Position numbers and translations under genes: made by a program | Source: JACPKO01 sp964406775 | GTDB taxonomy: Bacteria > Patescibacteriota > Microgenomatia > Daviesbacterales > UBA10151 | DNA: 30,251 nt | Direction: 5' to 3' | Assembly (NCBI GenBank): GCA_964406775.1 | Contig: CAYOSW010000012.1 | Location: 1 to 30,251 of the forward strand | Shown here: positions 6,214 through 13,319 of the stretch, piece after piece | Numbering within the stretch: position 1 is the stretch's first letter | Layout: the number at the start of each line of letters is the position of its first letter | Notes under the pieces: generated by a model | Told to the model about the DNA's origin: nothing | The model's input: the letters and a program-made list of their open reading frames with translations, nothing else | The model's database searches: none

Positions 6214-7263
6214 TTATACAACCCAAAAGTTTATACAGTTGAAAGCGTTACCTGCGGACATCCCGATAAAGTCTGCGACCAGATTTCCGATGCGGTGCTC
6301 GACGAATGTCTGCGCCAGGATCCGAAATCCCGTGTGGCTATTGAATCCTTCGGATGCCACGGACTACTTGTCGTCGGCGGTGAATTAACCAGTAAGGCAA
6401 AAGTAAATTTCAAAAAGCTTGCCGAAAATATTTATAAAAAAATCGGTTACACCCAGCCTTTAAAAATAGTCACCCGGATTGTTCAGCAATCCCCCGATAT
6501 CGCCCAGGGCGTGGATACCGGCGGGGCAGGGGATCAGGGAATAATGTACGGGTATGCCACTTCCGAAACAAAAGAGTATCTCCCTAAAGGTGTCGTTCTG
6601 GTTCACAAATTAACAAAAGGGCTTCAGGAACTCCGCGAGAACGGAACACTTAAATGGCTCGGTCCCGACGGCAAGGCCCAGGTGACAATGGAAGGAAGCA
6701 AGATAAGAACCATCCTCATCAGCACCCAGCACAACAAAAAAGTTACGCAAAAAGAAATCCGCTCCGATTTAATTAAATTCTTAATCAAACCGACCGTCGG
6801 CGACACCAAGGATATTGAGATTTTAGTAAATCCGACGGGCCAATTTATTATCGGAGGATTTGAGTCGGACACCGGACTGACTGGCAGAAAAGTTATAGTT
6901 GATACTTACGGCGGTCTCGTTCCTCACGGCGGAGGATGTTTTTCCGGCAAGGACCCGACAAAGGTTGACCGTTCGGCCGCTTATATGTGCCGGTTTGTTG
7001 CGAAAAATTTAGTCGCCAACAAGTATGCCAAAAAAGTTTTAGTTTCCGTTTCCTACGCTATCGGCCGGGCCGAGCCTCTTATGGTTGAGGCAATCGATCA
7101 GGACGGAAAATCCCACGCCAAATTAGTTGCCAAACATTTTGATTTCCGCCCCAATGCGATTATCGAGCGGCTGGATCTCCGGAGACCGATCTATCTTGAA
7201 ACCGCGGCCTACGGCCACTTCGGCAACCCCAACTTCCCCTGGGAACAGGTAATAAAGATATAA
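6211..7263 (+). CDS. metK: S-adenosylmethionine synthetase
   Basis: 350 residues. It makes S-adenosylmethionine from methionine and ATP. Bacterial MetK signatures are clear: ESVTCGHPDKVCDQISD at the N-terminus (GHPDK at 16-20), GGAGDQGIMYGYA, and the glycine-rich GGGCFSGKDPTKVDRSAAY with the catalytic Lys and Asp. The length is slightly below the usual 380-400, as often in reduced genomes. I choose ATG 6211 rather than the in-frame GTG at 6178, because the extra codons are the riboswitch P3-P4 sequence and GGAG lies 6 bases before 6211. The product also supplies the cofactor for the type III methyltransferase in this window. The stop codon coincides with the first bases of an inverted-repeat element. 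Confidence 0.96.
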   Translation: MLYNPKVYTVESVTCGHPDKVCDQISDAVLDECLRQDPKSRVAIESFGCHGLLVVGGELTSKAKVNFKKLAENIYKKIGYTQPLKIVTRIVQQSPDIAQGVDTGGAGDQGIMYGYATSETKEYLPKGVVLVHKLTKGLQELRENGTLKWLGPDGKAQVTMEGSKIRTILISTQHNKKVTQKEIRSDLIKFLIKPTVGDTKDIEILVNPTGQFIIGGFESDTGLTGRKVIVDTYGGLVPHGGGCFSGKDPTKVDRSAAYMCRFVAKNLVANKYAKKVLVSVSYAIGRAEPLMVEAIDQDGKSHAKLVAKHFDFRPNAIIERLDLRRPIYLETAAYGHFGNPNFPWEQVIKI

Positions 7264-7706
7264 TAAACCAATATACAAATAACCCAATAATTGAATAAAC
7301 CAGTTTGTAGATGACCGATCGTAGATATGATATTTATGAAAGAATTTTTAATTTCGTGGTTCCGGTTTTGCAGCTGACAGAGAAACTTCCCAAGACATAC
7401 ACCAATCAAATAATTATTTCTCAGCTTATAAGATCCGTCACATCTATGGGGGCTAATAGTGAAGAAGCTGACGGGACTAACAGTAAAAAGGATTTCGTGC
7501 ATTGTCTCACTATTGTCAGAAAAGAAACCAAAGAAACTATTTATTGGCTACGACTGATAGAAAAAATCAATCCCAAAGTTCCCGATCAACTGAACAATCT
7601 CTTAATCGAAAGCGCAGAAATTCTTGCTATTATCAGCTCTATAATCAAAAAGACCATCAGCTAGATCAAATATTGGTTTATTTGACATTGGGTTATTGGT
7701 TTATTA
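7261..7706. mobile_element. Inverted-repeat element carrying a four-helix-bundle gene (IVS-like)
   Basis: The four-helix-bundle gene is bounded by imperfect terminal inverted repeats. The left end, about 7261-7302, begins TAATAAACCAATA, then AACCCAAT and a second AATAAACCA. The right end, 7671-7706, is the inverse with the same modules in the same order: TATTGGTTTATT, CATTGGGTTATTGGTTTATTA. The element sits exactly between the metK stop codon and the truB start. rRNA intervening sequences are known to have terminal inverted repeats around the same protein family, so this looks like an IVS-type element in a protein-coding context. No transposase is present. Confidence 0.65.
7311..7664 (+). CDS. 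Four-helix-bundle protein, S23/IVP family
   Basis: 117 residues, mostly alpha-helical, the standard size for the family first found in 23S rRNA intervening sequences. The family pattern is visible: a YERIFNFVVPVLQLTEKLP helix, then QLIRSVTSMGANSEEADG (the conserved R-A/S-x-x-S-x-x-x-N-x-x-E-G core) followed by KKDFVHCLTIVRKETKETIYWLRLIE. These proteins form pentameric four-helix bundles; their cellular role is unsettled. There is no strong ribosome site before the ATG at 7311. It is the only gene inside the inverted-repeat element between metK and truB. Confidence 0.85.
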   Translation: MTDRRYDIYERIFNFVVPVLQLTEKLPKTYTNQIIISQLIRSVTSMGANSEEADGTNSKKDFVHCLTIVRKETKETIYWLRLIEKINPKVPDQLNNLLIESAEILAIISSIIKKTIS

Positions 7707-7716
7707 CATTCCACTA

Positions 7717-8394
7717 ATGATTGTACCTATTTATAAGCCTGTCGGTCCGACTTCCTTCAGGATTATCGCTCAAATCAAAAAAATTACCGGTATTAAAAAG
7801 GTCGGTCACGCCGGCACGCTTGATCCTTTAGCCGAGGGGGTTTTGGTTGTCGGGATAGGGAGGGAATCGACAAAGAAATTATTTACCGAACTCCAGAAAG
7901 AAAAGGAATACGAGGTAGTAATCGAGTTCGGAAAAACCAGCACCACCGATGATTCGGAAGGGGAGAAGACAGAATGGAAAGTATCAGAGATACCGGAAGC
8001 GCCGGAAGTATCAGAAGCTTTGAAAAAATTTACCGGTGAAATCTGGCAGATGCCCCCTCAATATTCCGCAGTAAAGATAAGCGGGGTAGAGGCGTATAAA
8101 AAATTAAGAAAGGGCTTAAGCGTTACTTTAGGAAAAAGGCAGGTACTGATAAAAGATATCGAAATCTTAAGCTACGGTTATCCCTTTTTAAAATTAAAAG
8201 TTCTGACCGGCCCCGGAGTTTATATCCGCTCCCTCGCCCGCGAGCTCGGTGAAGAATTGAAAGTAGGGGGGTATGTTAAAGAATTAAAACGGACCCGGGT
8301 TGGTGAATTTAAAATTGAGGATTCCCTAACCCCAGACTCCCTAAAAGAGCTGGATTTTGATACGATGAGAGTTAATGCCCCGAAGTCTGAATGA
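7717..8394 (+). CDS. truB: tRNA pseudouridine(55) synthase TruB
   Basis: 225 residues, at the short end for bacterial TruB and probably without the C-terminal PUA domain. It isomerises U55 in the T loop of tRNAs. Motif I includes YKPVGPTSF, and the catalytic Asp36 lies in GHAGTLDPLAEGVLVVGIG. Later conserved parts are MPPQYSAVKISGVEAYKKLRKG and the YIRSLARELGEELKVGGYVKELKRTRVGEF segment. I start at ATG 7717 because the upstream alternative TTG (7696) lies in the terminal inverted repeat of the neighbouring element. Its 3' end overlaps the next gene by 20 bases, which suggests co-transcription. Confidence 0.95.
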   Translation: MIVPIYKPVGPTSFRIIAQIKKITGIKKVGHAGTLDPLAEGVLVVGIGRESTKKLFTELQKEKEYEVVIEFGKTSTTDDSEGEKTEWKVSEIPEAPEVSEALKKFTGEIWQMPPQYSAVKISGVEAYKKLRKGLSVTLGKRQVLIKDIEILSYGYPFLKLKVLTGPGVYIRSLARELGEELKVGGYVKELKRTRVGEFKIEDSLTPDSLKELDFDTMRVNAPKSE

Positions 8395-9415
8395 TTACGG
8401 AATAATTTCCATACCGATAATTTTCGCTTTTGTTCTCCTGATCGGTCTGACCGGCTATGCGGCAAGCAGATCTTTTATGGGGACTCAAAACTCCGGCCAA
8501 TCCCCTTCACCTTCGGTAATTTTCACGCCCTCCCCCTCACCCACTCTGGAACCCGGAACCTGCAATACCGACGCCGATTGTCCGTCTGATAATATCTGTC
8601 AGCAGGTAGTCTGCAAGACGGCTCCCTGTCCCGACAGGTGTTTTCCGAAGCCCTCCCCTTCTCCGAGCCCTACTCCCACCCCTTCCCCTACTCCCCTTCC
8701 CTCACCTAAAGCTTCTGCAACCCCCGCCCCCGCTTCCGGCAGTTCGGGCGGAGGAAATATCCAAACGGACGTCGGATCTTTTAAAGCAACAGTAGTTACA
8801 CTCCCGATAGGCGTTTCGATGTTTACCGATACCGCAAGCGATACCGACTGCACTGCCGATTGCCCGGTTAAACCGCTGGCGGATTATATTTCCGGCGCGG
8901 GAGGTATGGCGGGAATCCACGGAACTTATACCTGTCCGGCCGACTATGCGGACTGCGCCTCCAAAAAAAACTCCTTTGATTTTCCGGTTTACAACTCGCG
9001 GATAAACCGCTGGATTAACGAAGATAAACTCGGCTGGGGCGGAAGAAGTATGATTTATCAGGAAGCAGGAGGAGCGTATAAATATAGGCAGGACGCCGGC
9101 CGGGTTGACGGGATCCGCGGAGGAATTGTAAATTACCCGGGAATTTTAAATGACGGGCACATTACGGTTGAACCGAGCAGTTTATCGGCCAAACAATCTT
9201 CAAAAGGAACAAAAGGAGGTATCGGTTTTAACGATAACACTATCTTTTTGGTTGTTGGCTATAACGTTGATATGTTTGATTTTGCCAATATTTTTAAATC
9301 CCTCGGAGCAAAATACGCGCTGAACCTTGACGGTGGTGGTTCCGTTGCACTCTGGCAGGGAGGATATAAGGCCGGTCCGGGTAGACAATTACCAAATGCA
9401 GTTGTGTTTAAGTAG
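8375..9415 (+). CDS. Membrane-anchored phosphodiester glycosidase-like (NAGPA domain) protein
   Basis: 346 residues. One membrane segment lies at about 9-29 with a short cytoplasmic tail, so the rest is outside the membrane. Next comes a linker rich in Pro, Ser and Thr with a Cys-rich island (CNTDADCPSDNICQQVVCKTAPCPDRC). From about 130 a globular domain ends in ALNLDGGGSVALW, the hallmark of the NAGPA/DUF2233 phosphodiester glycosidase domain, whose human relative removes GlcNAc from phosphodiesters. The domain also has a GIHGTYTCPADYADC segment with extra Cys pairs, so disulfides are likely. Bacterial relatives may act on envelope polysaccharides; the substrate is not known. The final codons are duplicated 109 bases downstream. 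Confidence 0.75.
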   Translation: MPRSLNDYGIISIPIIFAFVLLIGLTGYAASRSFMGTQNSGQSPSPSVIFTPSPSPTLEPGTCNTDADCPSDNICQQVVCKTAPCPDRCFPKPSPSPSPTPTPSPTPLPSPKASATPAPASGSSGGGNIQTDVGSFKATVVTLPIGVSMFTDTASDTDCTADCPVKPLADYISGAGGMAGIHGTYTCPADYADCASKKNSFDFPVYNSRINRWINEDKLGWGGRSMIYQEAGGAYKYRQDAGRVDGIRGGIVNYPGILNDGHITVEPSSLSAKQSSKGTKGGIGFNDNTIFLVVGYNVDMFDFANIFKSLGAKYALNLDGGGSVALWQGGYKAGPGRQLPNAVVFK

Positions 9416-9527
9416 AAAACGCTAAACCCAGGCTAAGAATTTTTAAGAACCTTGCCAATTTGCTGCGCAAATAGGTAAAGCGGGCCCTGGCAGGCAATTA
9501 CCAAATGCAGTTGTGTTTAAGTAGAAA
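9386..9527. repeat. 33-base direct repeat duplicating the end of the glycosidase-like gene
   Basis: Bases 9386-9418 and 9495-9527 are identical over 33 bases. The first copy contains the last codons and TAG stop of the glycosidase-like gene. The second copy supplies the final codons and TAA stop of the convergent HExxH gene on the minus strand. Between them lies a hairpin, ACCT..ATTTGC-TGC-GCAAAT-AGGT near 9450-9475, without a clear T run. Confidence 0.9.
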
Positions 9528-10404
9528 GCAGTATTACTTCCTGATCTTGTCTGTCTTTATCCATACCCAAACTCATCCAGCTTAATACATTCCTGTAAAA
9601 ACCGTCCGCCTTTTCCTCATCGCGGAAACGGTGCTCGCGGTGAACCAATCCTCCGGCCATCATTAAACCCTGTTCAAAAAAATTATTGAATTCCGGACCG
9701 AAGGCACAACTCCCCATAACCGAATTTATAGTCCTCACATCCCCAGCCGGAAGCCCGCCCTGAGTTACCCGGAAAGCCTGCGTAGGACCTTCACTTCCCC
9801 AGAAAGAATACATCCGTCTCATCATCCGCGCTTCTTTTAATAAAAACGGCGCAAAATTTTCCCCGAAATCCAAATCCGCATCAACAATTCCCAGAGCTTC
9901 GCAAACCGTATAATCAATCGCGGCCTCAAGCGCCTCAATTTCCAAATCCTCTATAACTACCCTTCCCTTTTTTCCGCGGCTGCCCTCAAAAAGACTTTTG
10001 GTCTCAGGCATCCGGGGAACGACTCCCCCGCTCCACTGATGAACCGTTTCGTGAGCCGAAACAAAAAGCAATTGCGCCGGGTTTCTGATCTCGGTCATAT
10101 TAAATGCGGTTATCCCGCTTCTGACATTGGATAATCCGTGGCTGATTAACATTCCCTTTCTTTGTTCTTCTGTCGGTTTTTCATCTGCGGAATCTATAAA
10201 AGCGCCGAATTCCTCCAGGGTTTCACAAAAAAGGGTGGTCAAACGGGAAGGCATCCATCCCCCGTTATTTGCAAGCGGGCCGAATCTTTCCCTGATCTTA
10301 AGGTGACCGCGCAGCGCGCTGTAAGCGTATTGATTTCTTCTGGTTTCGTGATTTTCCGAAAAAGTTTCCGGAGTTCCGAGTATTCTATCCGCACTTATTG
10401 GCAT
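9517..10404 (-). CDS. Orphan protein with an HExxH zinc-metallopeptidase motif
   Basis: 295 residues, no signal peptide or membrane segment. HETVH at 118-122 lies in a hydrophobic context (LLFVSAHETVHQW), the form expected of an active-site zinc helix. A helix with several Glu residues, IEDLEIEALEAAIDY (about 151-165), follows and could give the third ligand, as in gluzincins. I do not recognise a named family, so peptidase activity is inference from the motif. The ATG at 10404 is supported by a promoter with TATAAT 6 bases upstream. The 3' end lies in a 33-base repeat copied from the neighbouring gene. Confidence 0.65.
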   Translation of the reverse strand: MPISADRILGTPETFSENHETRRNQYAYSALRGHLKIRERFGPLANNGGWMPSRLTTLFCETLEEFGAFIDSADEKPTEEQRKGMLISHGLSNVRSGITAFNMTEIRNPAQLLFVSAHETVHQWSGGVVPRMPETKSLFEGSRGKKGRVVIEDLEIEALEAAIDYTVCEALGIVDADLDFGENFAPFLLKEARMMRRMYSFWGSEGPTQAFRVTQGGLPAGDVRTINSVMGSCAFGPEFNNFFEQGLMMAGGLVHREHRFRDEEKADGFYRNVLSWMSLGMDKDRQDQEVILLST

Positions 10405-10410
10405 CAGGGA

Positions 10411-10439
10411 ATTATAAACGAAGACTATGGGTTAATCAA
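10411..10439 (-). promoter_or_regulatory. Promoter of the HExxH gene
   Basis: On the minus strand TTGATT (10439-10434), 17 bases, TATAAT (10416-10411), then 6 bases to the ATG at 10404. The -35 box ends just 3 bases after the stop codon of the upstream protease gene. Predicts a leaderless mRNA. Confidence 0.7.
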
Positions 10440-10442
10440 TTC

Positions 10443-11519
10443 TCAGGGGCTGTAAAACCAGTCATAATCGGGATCTTTAACCTCTTTTATCTCCGGATCC
10501 CACAAAAGCCATTTGCCGTCGATATTTTTTACTTCCCAATACCCTTCAAAAAACTTCGTGATAATTTCATCCTCAATCAGATCTTTAGTTGCGAGTTTAA
10601 CGTTAACAAAGTTTTCTTTCTCCGGATCAAGTTTGATAGAAAGCACCGATGTATCGAGATTCGGCTCGTAGCCTTTTTTCCAATGATCAACCGAATAACC
10701 CTTTTTAAAATTGTCCGACAGAAGCGCAAAGGCGTCATTCATTTTTCTGATTTTTATGTAGTTGTAAAACGCGGTTACCGCCTCAAGAGGCCCTTTTTCA
10801 GGTTCAAAAGTAATAACCTTAACGTCTTTTAACGAGTCCTTCGAAATTGCCATATCCAGCCATTTTTGCCTGATCGATTCCGAACTTATCGCCAGCCCCA
10901 ACCCTCCCGTCCCGGCAGTATTAACCCCGACGACTTCCCCGCAAATATTGATCATCGGTCCTCCCGAAACCCCCGGGTTTAAAGTGGCGTCGGTCTGAAT
11001 GTAATCTATATTAAAATTTTTGTCGTGCCTTCTGCCCGAAAGCGAACCTTTATTGACGGTTGCCTCCCCTATTAACATTCCTCCGAAAGGAAAACCTATC
11101 GCCAATAATCCGTCGGAAATATTTAATTTTTTGGTATCGCCCCACTTAATAACCGGTAATTCTTCCTGAATCTCAAGAAGTGCCAAATCGGCGTTTTTAT
11201 CCCCCATTAAGATATTTGCCGCGGCAACTTTGTTATCAGGCAGAATTATTTTGGGACTGGGTTCAAATTCAATGACGTGGAAGTTGGTTAAAACTATATT
11301 CTCCCTTACAGCAAACCCCGATCCTTCGCTATGCGCCCCGATAACCCTGACTACAGATTTTCTGACGTTTTCAACAGAATCTTTTTCGTTACAAAGCAAT
11401 AACTCTTTCCCGCCGAGTTTATTCTCAACCAAATTAAGCCGTCTGTTAAGCTCGTAGTTTTGAAAAATCAAAAAACCGGAGAATAATAATAGAAGCACAA
11501 TGCCTATCTTTTTCCGCAT
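10443..11519 (-). CDS. Membrane-anchored trypsin-like serine protease (HtrA-type, no PDZ)
   Basis: 358 residues. A hydrophobic N-terminal segment (about 5-20) after MRKK anchors or exports it. The chymotrypsin-fold protease domain has the catalytic triad His81 (TNFHVI), Asp111 (NADLALLEI) and Ser185 in NPGVSGGPM. HtrA/DegP proteins normally have GNSGGP, so the residue before Ser is changed to Val. There is no PDZ domain after the protease domain. Instead a segment from about 235 (EAVTAFYNYIKIRKMNDAFALLS...) ending in FEGYWEVKNIDGKWLLWDP looks like an NTF2-like/SnoaL fold. It probably works at the cell surface in protein quality control or signalling. It lies upstream of the HExxH gene with 38 bases between them. 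Confidence 0.82.
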   Translation of the reverse strand: MRKKIGIVLLLLFSGFLIFQNYELNRRLNLVENKLGGKELLLCNEKDSVENVRKSVVRVIGAHSEGSGFAVRENIVLTNFHVIEFEPSPKIILPDNKVAAANILMGDKNADLALLEIQEELPVIKWGDTKKLNISDGLLAIGFPFGGMLIGEATVNKGSLSGRRHDKNFNIDYIQTDATLNPGVSGGPMINICGEVVGVNTAGTGGLGLAISSESIRQKWLDMAISKDSLKDVKVITFEPEKGPLEAVTAFYNYIKIRKMNDAFALLSDNFKKGYSVDHWKKGYEPNLDTSVLSIKLDPEKENFVNVKLATKDLIEDEIITKFFEGYWEVKNIDGKWLLWDPEIKEVKDPDYDWFYSP

Positions 11520-11525
11520 AGGGCA

Positions 11526-11553
11526 ATAATATATTGTTCTAGGATAAAATCAA
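11526..11553 (-). promoter_or_regulatory. Promoter of the serine protease gene
   Basis: On the minus strand TTGATT (11553-11548), 16 bases, TATTAT (11531-11526), then 6 bases to the ATG at 11519. An overlapping TATATT two bases upstream is an alternative -10 box. Confidence 0.55.
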
Positions 11554-11569
11554 GCACGGAAAGCGGAGA

Positions 11570-12280
11570 CTAGGACTGATTTAAATAATATTTTAGAGTA
11601 TAAATCCAATCTTCTTCTCCCTGATTCTGACTCTTTTGTTCAAGCAGCCAACTTAAATAAGGCCTGTCAATTCTCGCCACTTCCTCAACTTTTTTACCTT
11701 TGTGCTTACCGAAATTAAAAGACCGCATAATAAAAGGGGACGAGGAAATCTCAATCATTTTATTTATAACGGTGTCGTGGTCTTTATGAGTCTCCAGCAT
11801 CTTCCCGTAAAGCTTTTTAAAAACGGCCTCAAGGACTAAAACATCCCCGTTTGCGGTATGCGCTTTAGCTTCGATATCCAGCTCAAAGTAATAGCGCAGA
11901 AATTGCAGATTATATTCGGGAATCTCCCCTTCCTCGTCGATAAATCTGGCAACTTTTAAAGTGCAGATAAATTTCGGCGATACCAGGCCTTCGTGGGCAA
12001 GCATAGCGAGGTCAAACTGGGCGTTGTGGGCTACAATAATATTTTCCTTTAGCAATTTTTCAAGTTCTAAGCGGATATCCGAACCGGAAAAAGGTTTTTT
12101 ATCCTCAATCATTTTATTGGTGACGTGTGAGATACTTTGCGCTTTAACGGAAATCGGCAAAGGAGGTTTAAAAAATTCTGAAATAAGTTTGCCGGAGTGG
12201 GAATAAGAAATCTGGACGAGTCTATCCGCCAGCAAATCATTCCCCGTCGTCTCAGTATCAAGAAAAATTAATTTATCCAT
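11570..12280 (-). CDS. DnaQ-like 3'-5' exonuclease with a C-terminal DUF3820-like domain
   Basis: 236 residues. The DEDDh exonuclease fold shows ExoI FLDTETTG (Asp8, Glu10), ExoII IIVAHNAQFDLAML, and a C-terminal AHTANGDVLVLEAVF with the His and Asp of ExoIII. From about 185 a second short domain, FNFGKHKGKKVEEVARIDRPYLSWLLEQ, matches the small domain often fused to such nucleases (DUF3820, 'quorum-sensing-regulated virulence factor'). Substrates may be DNA or RNA ends; it could be a proofreading subunit or a repair nuclease. Its ATG overlaps the stop of the upstream DUF5655 gene by 8 bases, so the two are probably translated together. Confidence 0.85.
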   Translation of the reverse strand: MDKLIFLDTETTGNDLLADRLVQISYSHSGKLISEFFKPPLPISVKAQSISHVTNKMIEDKKPFSGSDIRLELEKLLKENIIVAHNAQFDLAMLAHEGLVSPKFICTLKVARFIDEEGEIPEYNLQFLRYYFELDIEAKAHTANGDVLVLEAVFKKLYGKMLETHKDHDTVINKMIEISSSPFIMRSFNFGKHKGKKVEEVARIDRPYLSWLLEQKSQNQGEEDWIYTLKYYLNQS

Positions 12281-13235
12281 TACTTACTTTAGTTAATCGT
12301 TCAAAAAGTTGTTCAAATAAGGATACCGCATAATCCACATCCTCAGATGAGTTTATAAGTAAACCGGACATATGTTGATTATAGTTTTTAAAGCTATTCT
12401 CGCGATAGAATAATTTTTTCTTCGGATCCGTAAAGTCTTGAGGCTGGGAGCGAGTATAGAAAATTCTTAATCCGTTCTGATGCGTTTCTATGCCAATAAA
12501 ATTTCTCCAGTCGCCTTCTTTCTGAACTCCGATATATGACCTGGTAGGGTGAAAAATTAACGAGGAATTGACCGCCAGGAGTTTTTCTTTCAATAGTGCG
12601 TAGAGGGACACTCTATCTTCATTATTCCCGATTACGTCATCTTCTGAGTAGACTTTAACTTCCCGGCTTACATTTTGGATAGTTTTATCTTTTGAAAGTG
12701 TTCCTATTGATTCACTGGTTCGGTATGGTTTTATCGGATCAAACTCAATTATATTGTTATCGTAAATTTTTACTTCATATAAATAGATCGGCAGATCCTT
12801 AAAATTGATGGCGTTTTTTTGATAATTAGTAAACTCCGGGGAAACAAATATTACTCTTGATAAATCCCAATTAATATCTTTCTTTGTATAGTTTTTCTTC
12901 CACTTTTCGTTTATTTCTAAAATTACGTCGGCTTTGTGATTCAACATAGCAGAAAGATAGGCAAAGCCCTGATCGATGACGCTGATGCTTTTATCTTTTT
13001 TATATTCAATGATAACGAAACATTTTTGAGCCTCATCAAAAGCCAGAGTATCAATATAAAAATCCTGCTCCTGGACTCTTAAGGAAAATTCCTGATTTGT
13101 GGCTCCGCTAATGAACTTTAATCCGAATACAGTTTCCAAATTAGCTTCAGTAAGTTTTTGGATATCGCGTTCTAAATCAAATTTCTTTTCAGATACGGGT
13201 TGAAGTTTACTATTACTAATCGCGAAGATGGACAT
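12273..13235 (-). CDS. DUF5655-type protein with N-terminal PD-(D/E)XK nuclease-like domain
   Basis: 320 residues. The N-terminal half shows a PD-(D/E)XK-like core: IDTLAFD (Asp62) followed by FVIIEYKK (Glu77, Lys79), then a helix with a conserved Gln (SVIDQGFAYLSAM). This is the arrangement of DUF91/NucS-like nucleases. The C-terminal part, YALLKEKLLAVNSSLIFHPTRSYIGVQ through NSSEDVDYAVSLFEQLFERL, resembles DUF5655. Proteins of this kind are often found near restriction-modification genes. It is divergent from the SNF2-Mod-Res genes with 84 bases between starts, and shares their A+T-rich base use. A nuclease or effector role in that locus is inference. Confidence 0.75.
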   Translation of the reverse strand: MSIFAISNSKLQPVSEKKFDLERDIQKLTEANLETVFGLKFISGATNQEFSLRVQEQDFYIDTLAFDEAQKCFVIIEYKKDKSISVIDQGFAYLSAMLNHKADVILEINEKWKKNYTKKDINWDLSRVIFVSPEFTNYQKNAINFKDLPIYLYEVKIYDNNIIEFDPIKPYRTSESIGTLSKDKTIQNVSREVKVYSEDDVIGNNEDRVSLYALLKEKLLAVNSSLIFHPTRSYIGVQKEGDWRNFIGIETHQNGLRIFYTRSQPQDFTDPKKKLFYRENSFKNYNQHMSGLLINSSEDVDYAVSLFEQLFERLTKVSNG

Positions 13236-13242
13236 TTATGGA

Positions 13243-13307
13243 AGTATACTATAAGTTATATCGTAATTCAACGCTTAGTTGCCCCAGCCTCAAATTGAGA
13301 GTACAAT
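13243..13307. promoter_or_regulatory. Divergent promoters of the candidate defence locus
   Basis: Minus strand: TTGAAT (13271-13266), 17 bases, TATACT (13248-13243), 7 bases before the DUF5655 ATG at 13235. Plus strand: TTGCCC (13279-13284), 17 bases, TACAAT (13302-13307), 12 bases before the SNF2 ATG at 13320. The -35 boxes are back to back with 7 bases between them, so a single bound regulator could block both. No obvious palindromic operator was found. Confidence 0.65.
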
Positions 13308-13319
13308 ACAAAAAGAAAA

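Noticed and set aside
7696..7716. TTG-started extension of TruB
   Set aside because: It lies in the terminal inverted repeat of the neighbouring element and TruB proteins begin close to the YKPVGPTSF motif.
4980..9456. Shared 11-base word AGAACCTTGCC at 4980-4990 and 9446-9456
   Set aside because: Too short, only two copies, and the flanks differ, so chance or a weak dispersed element cannot be told apart.
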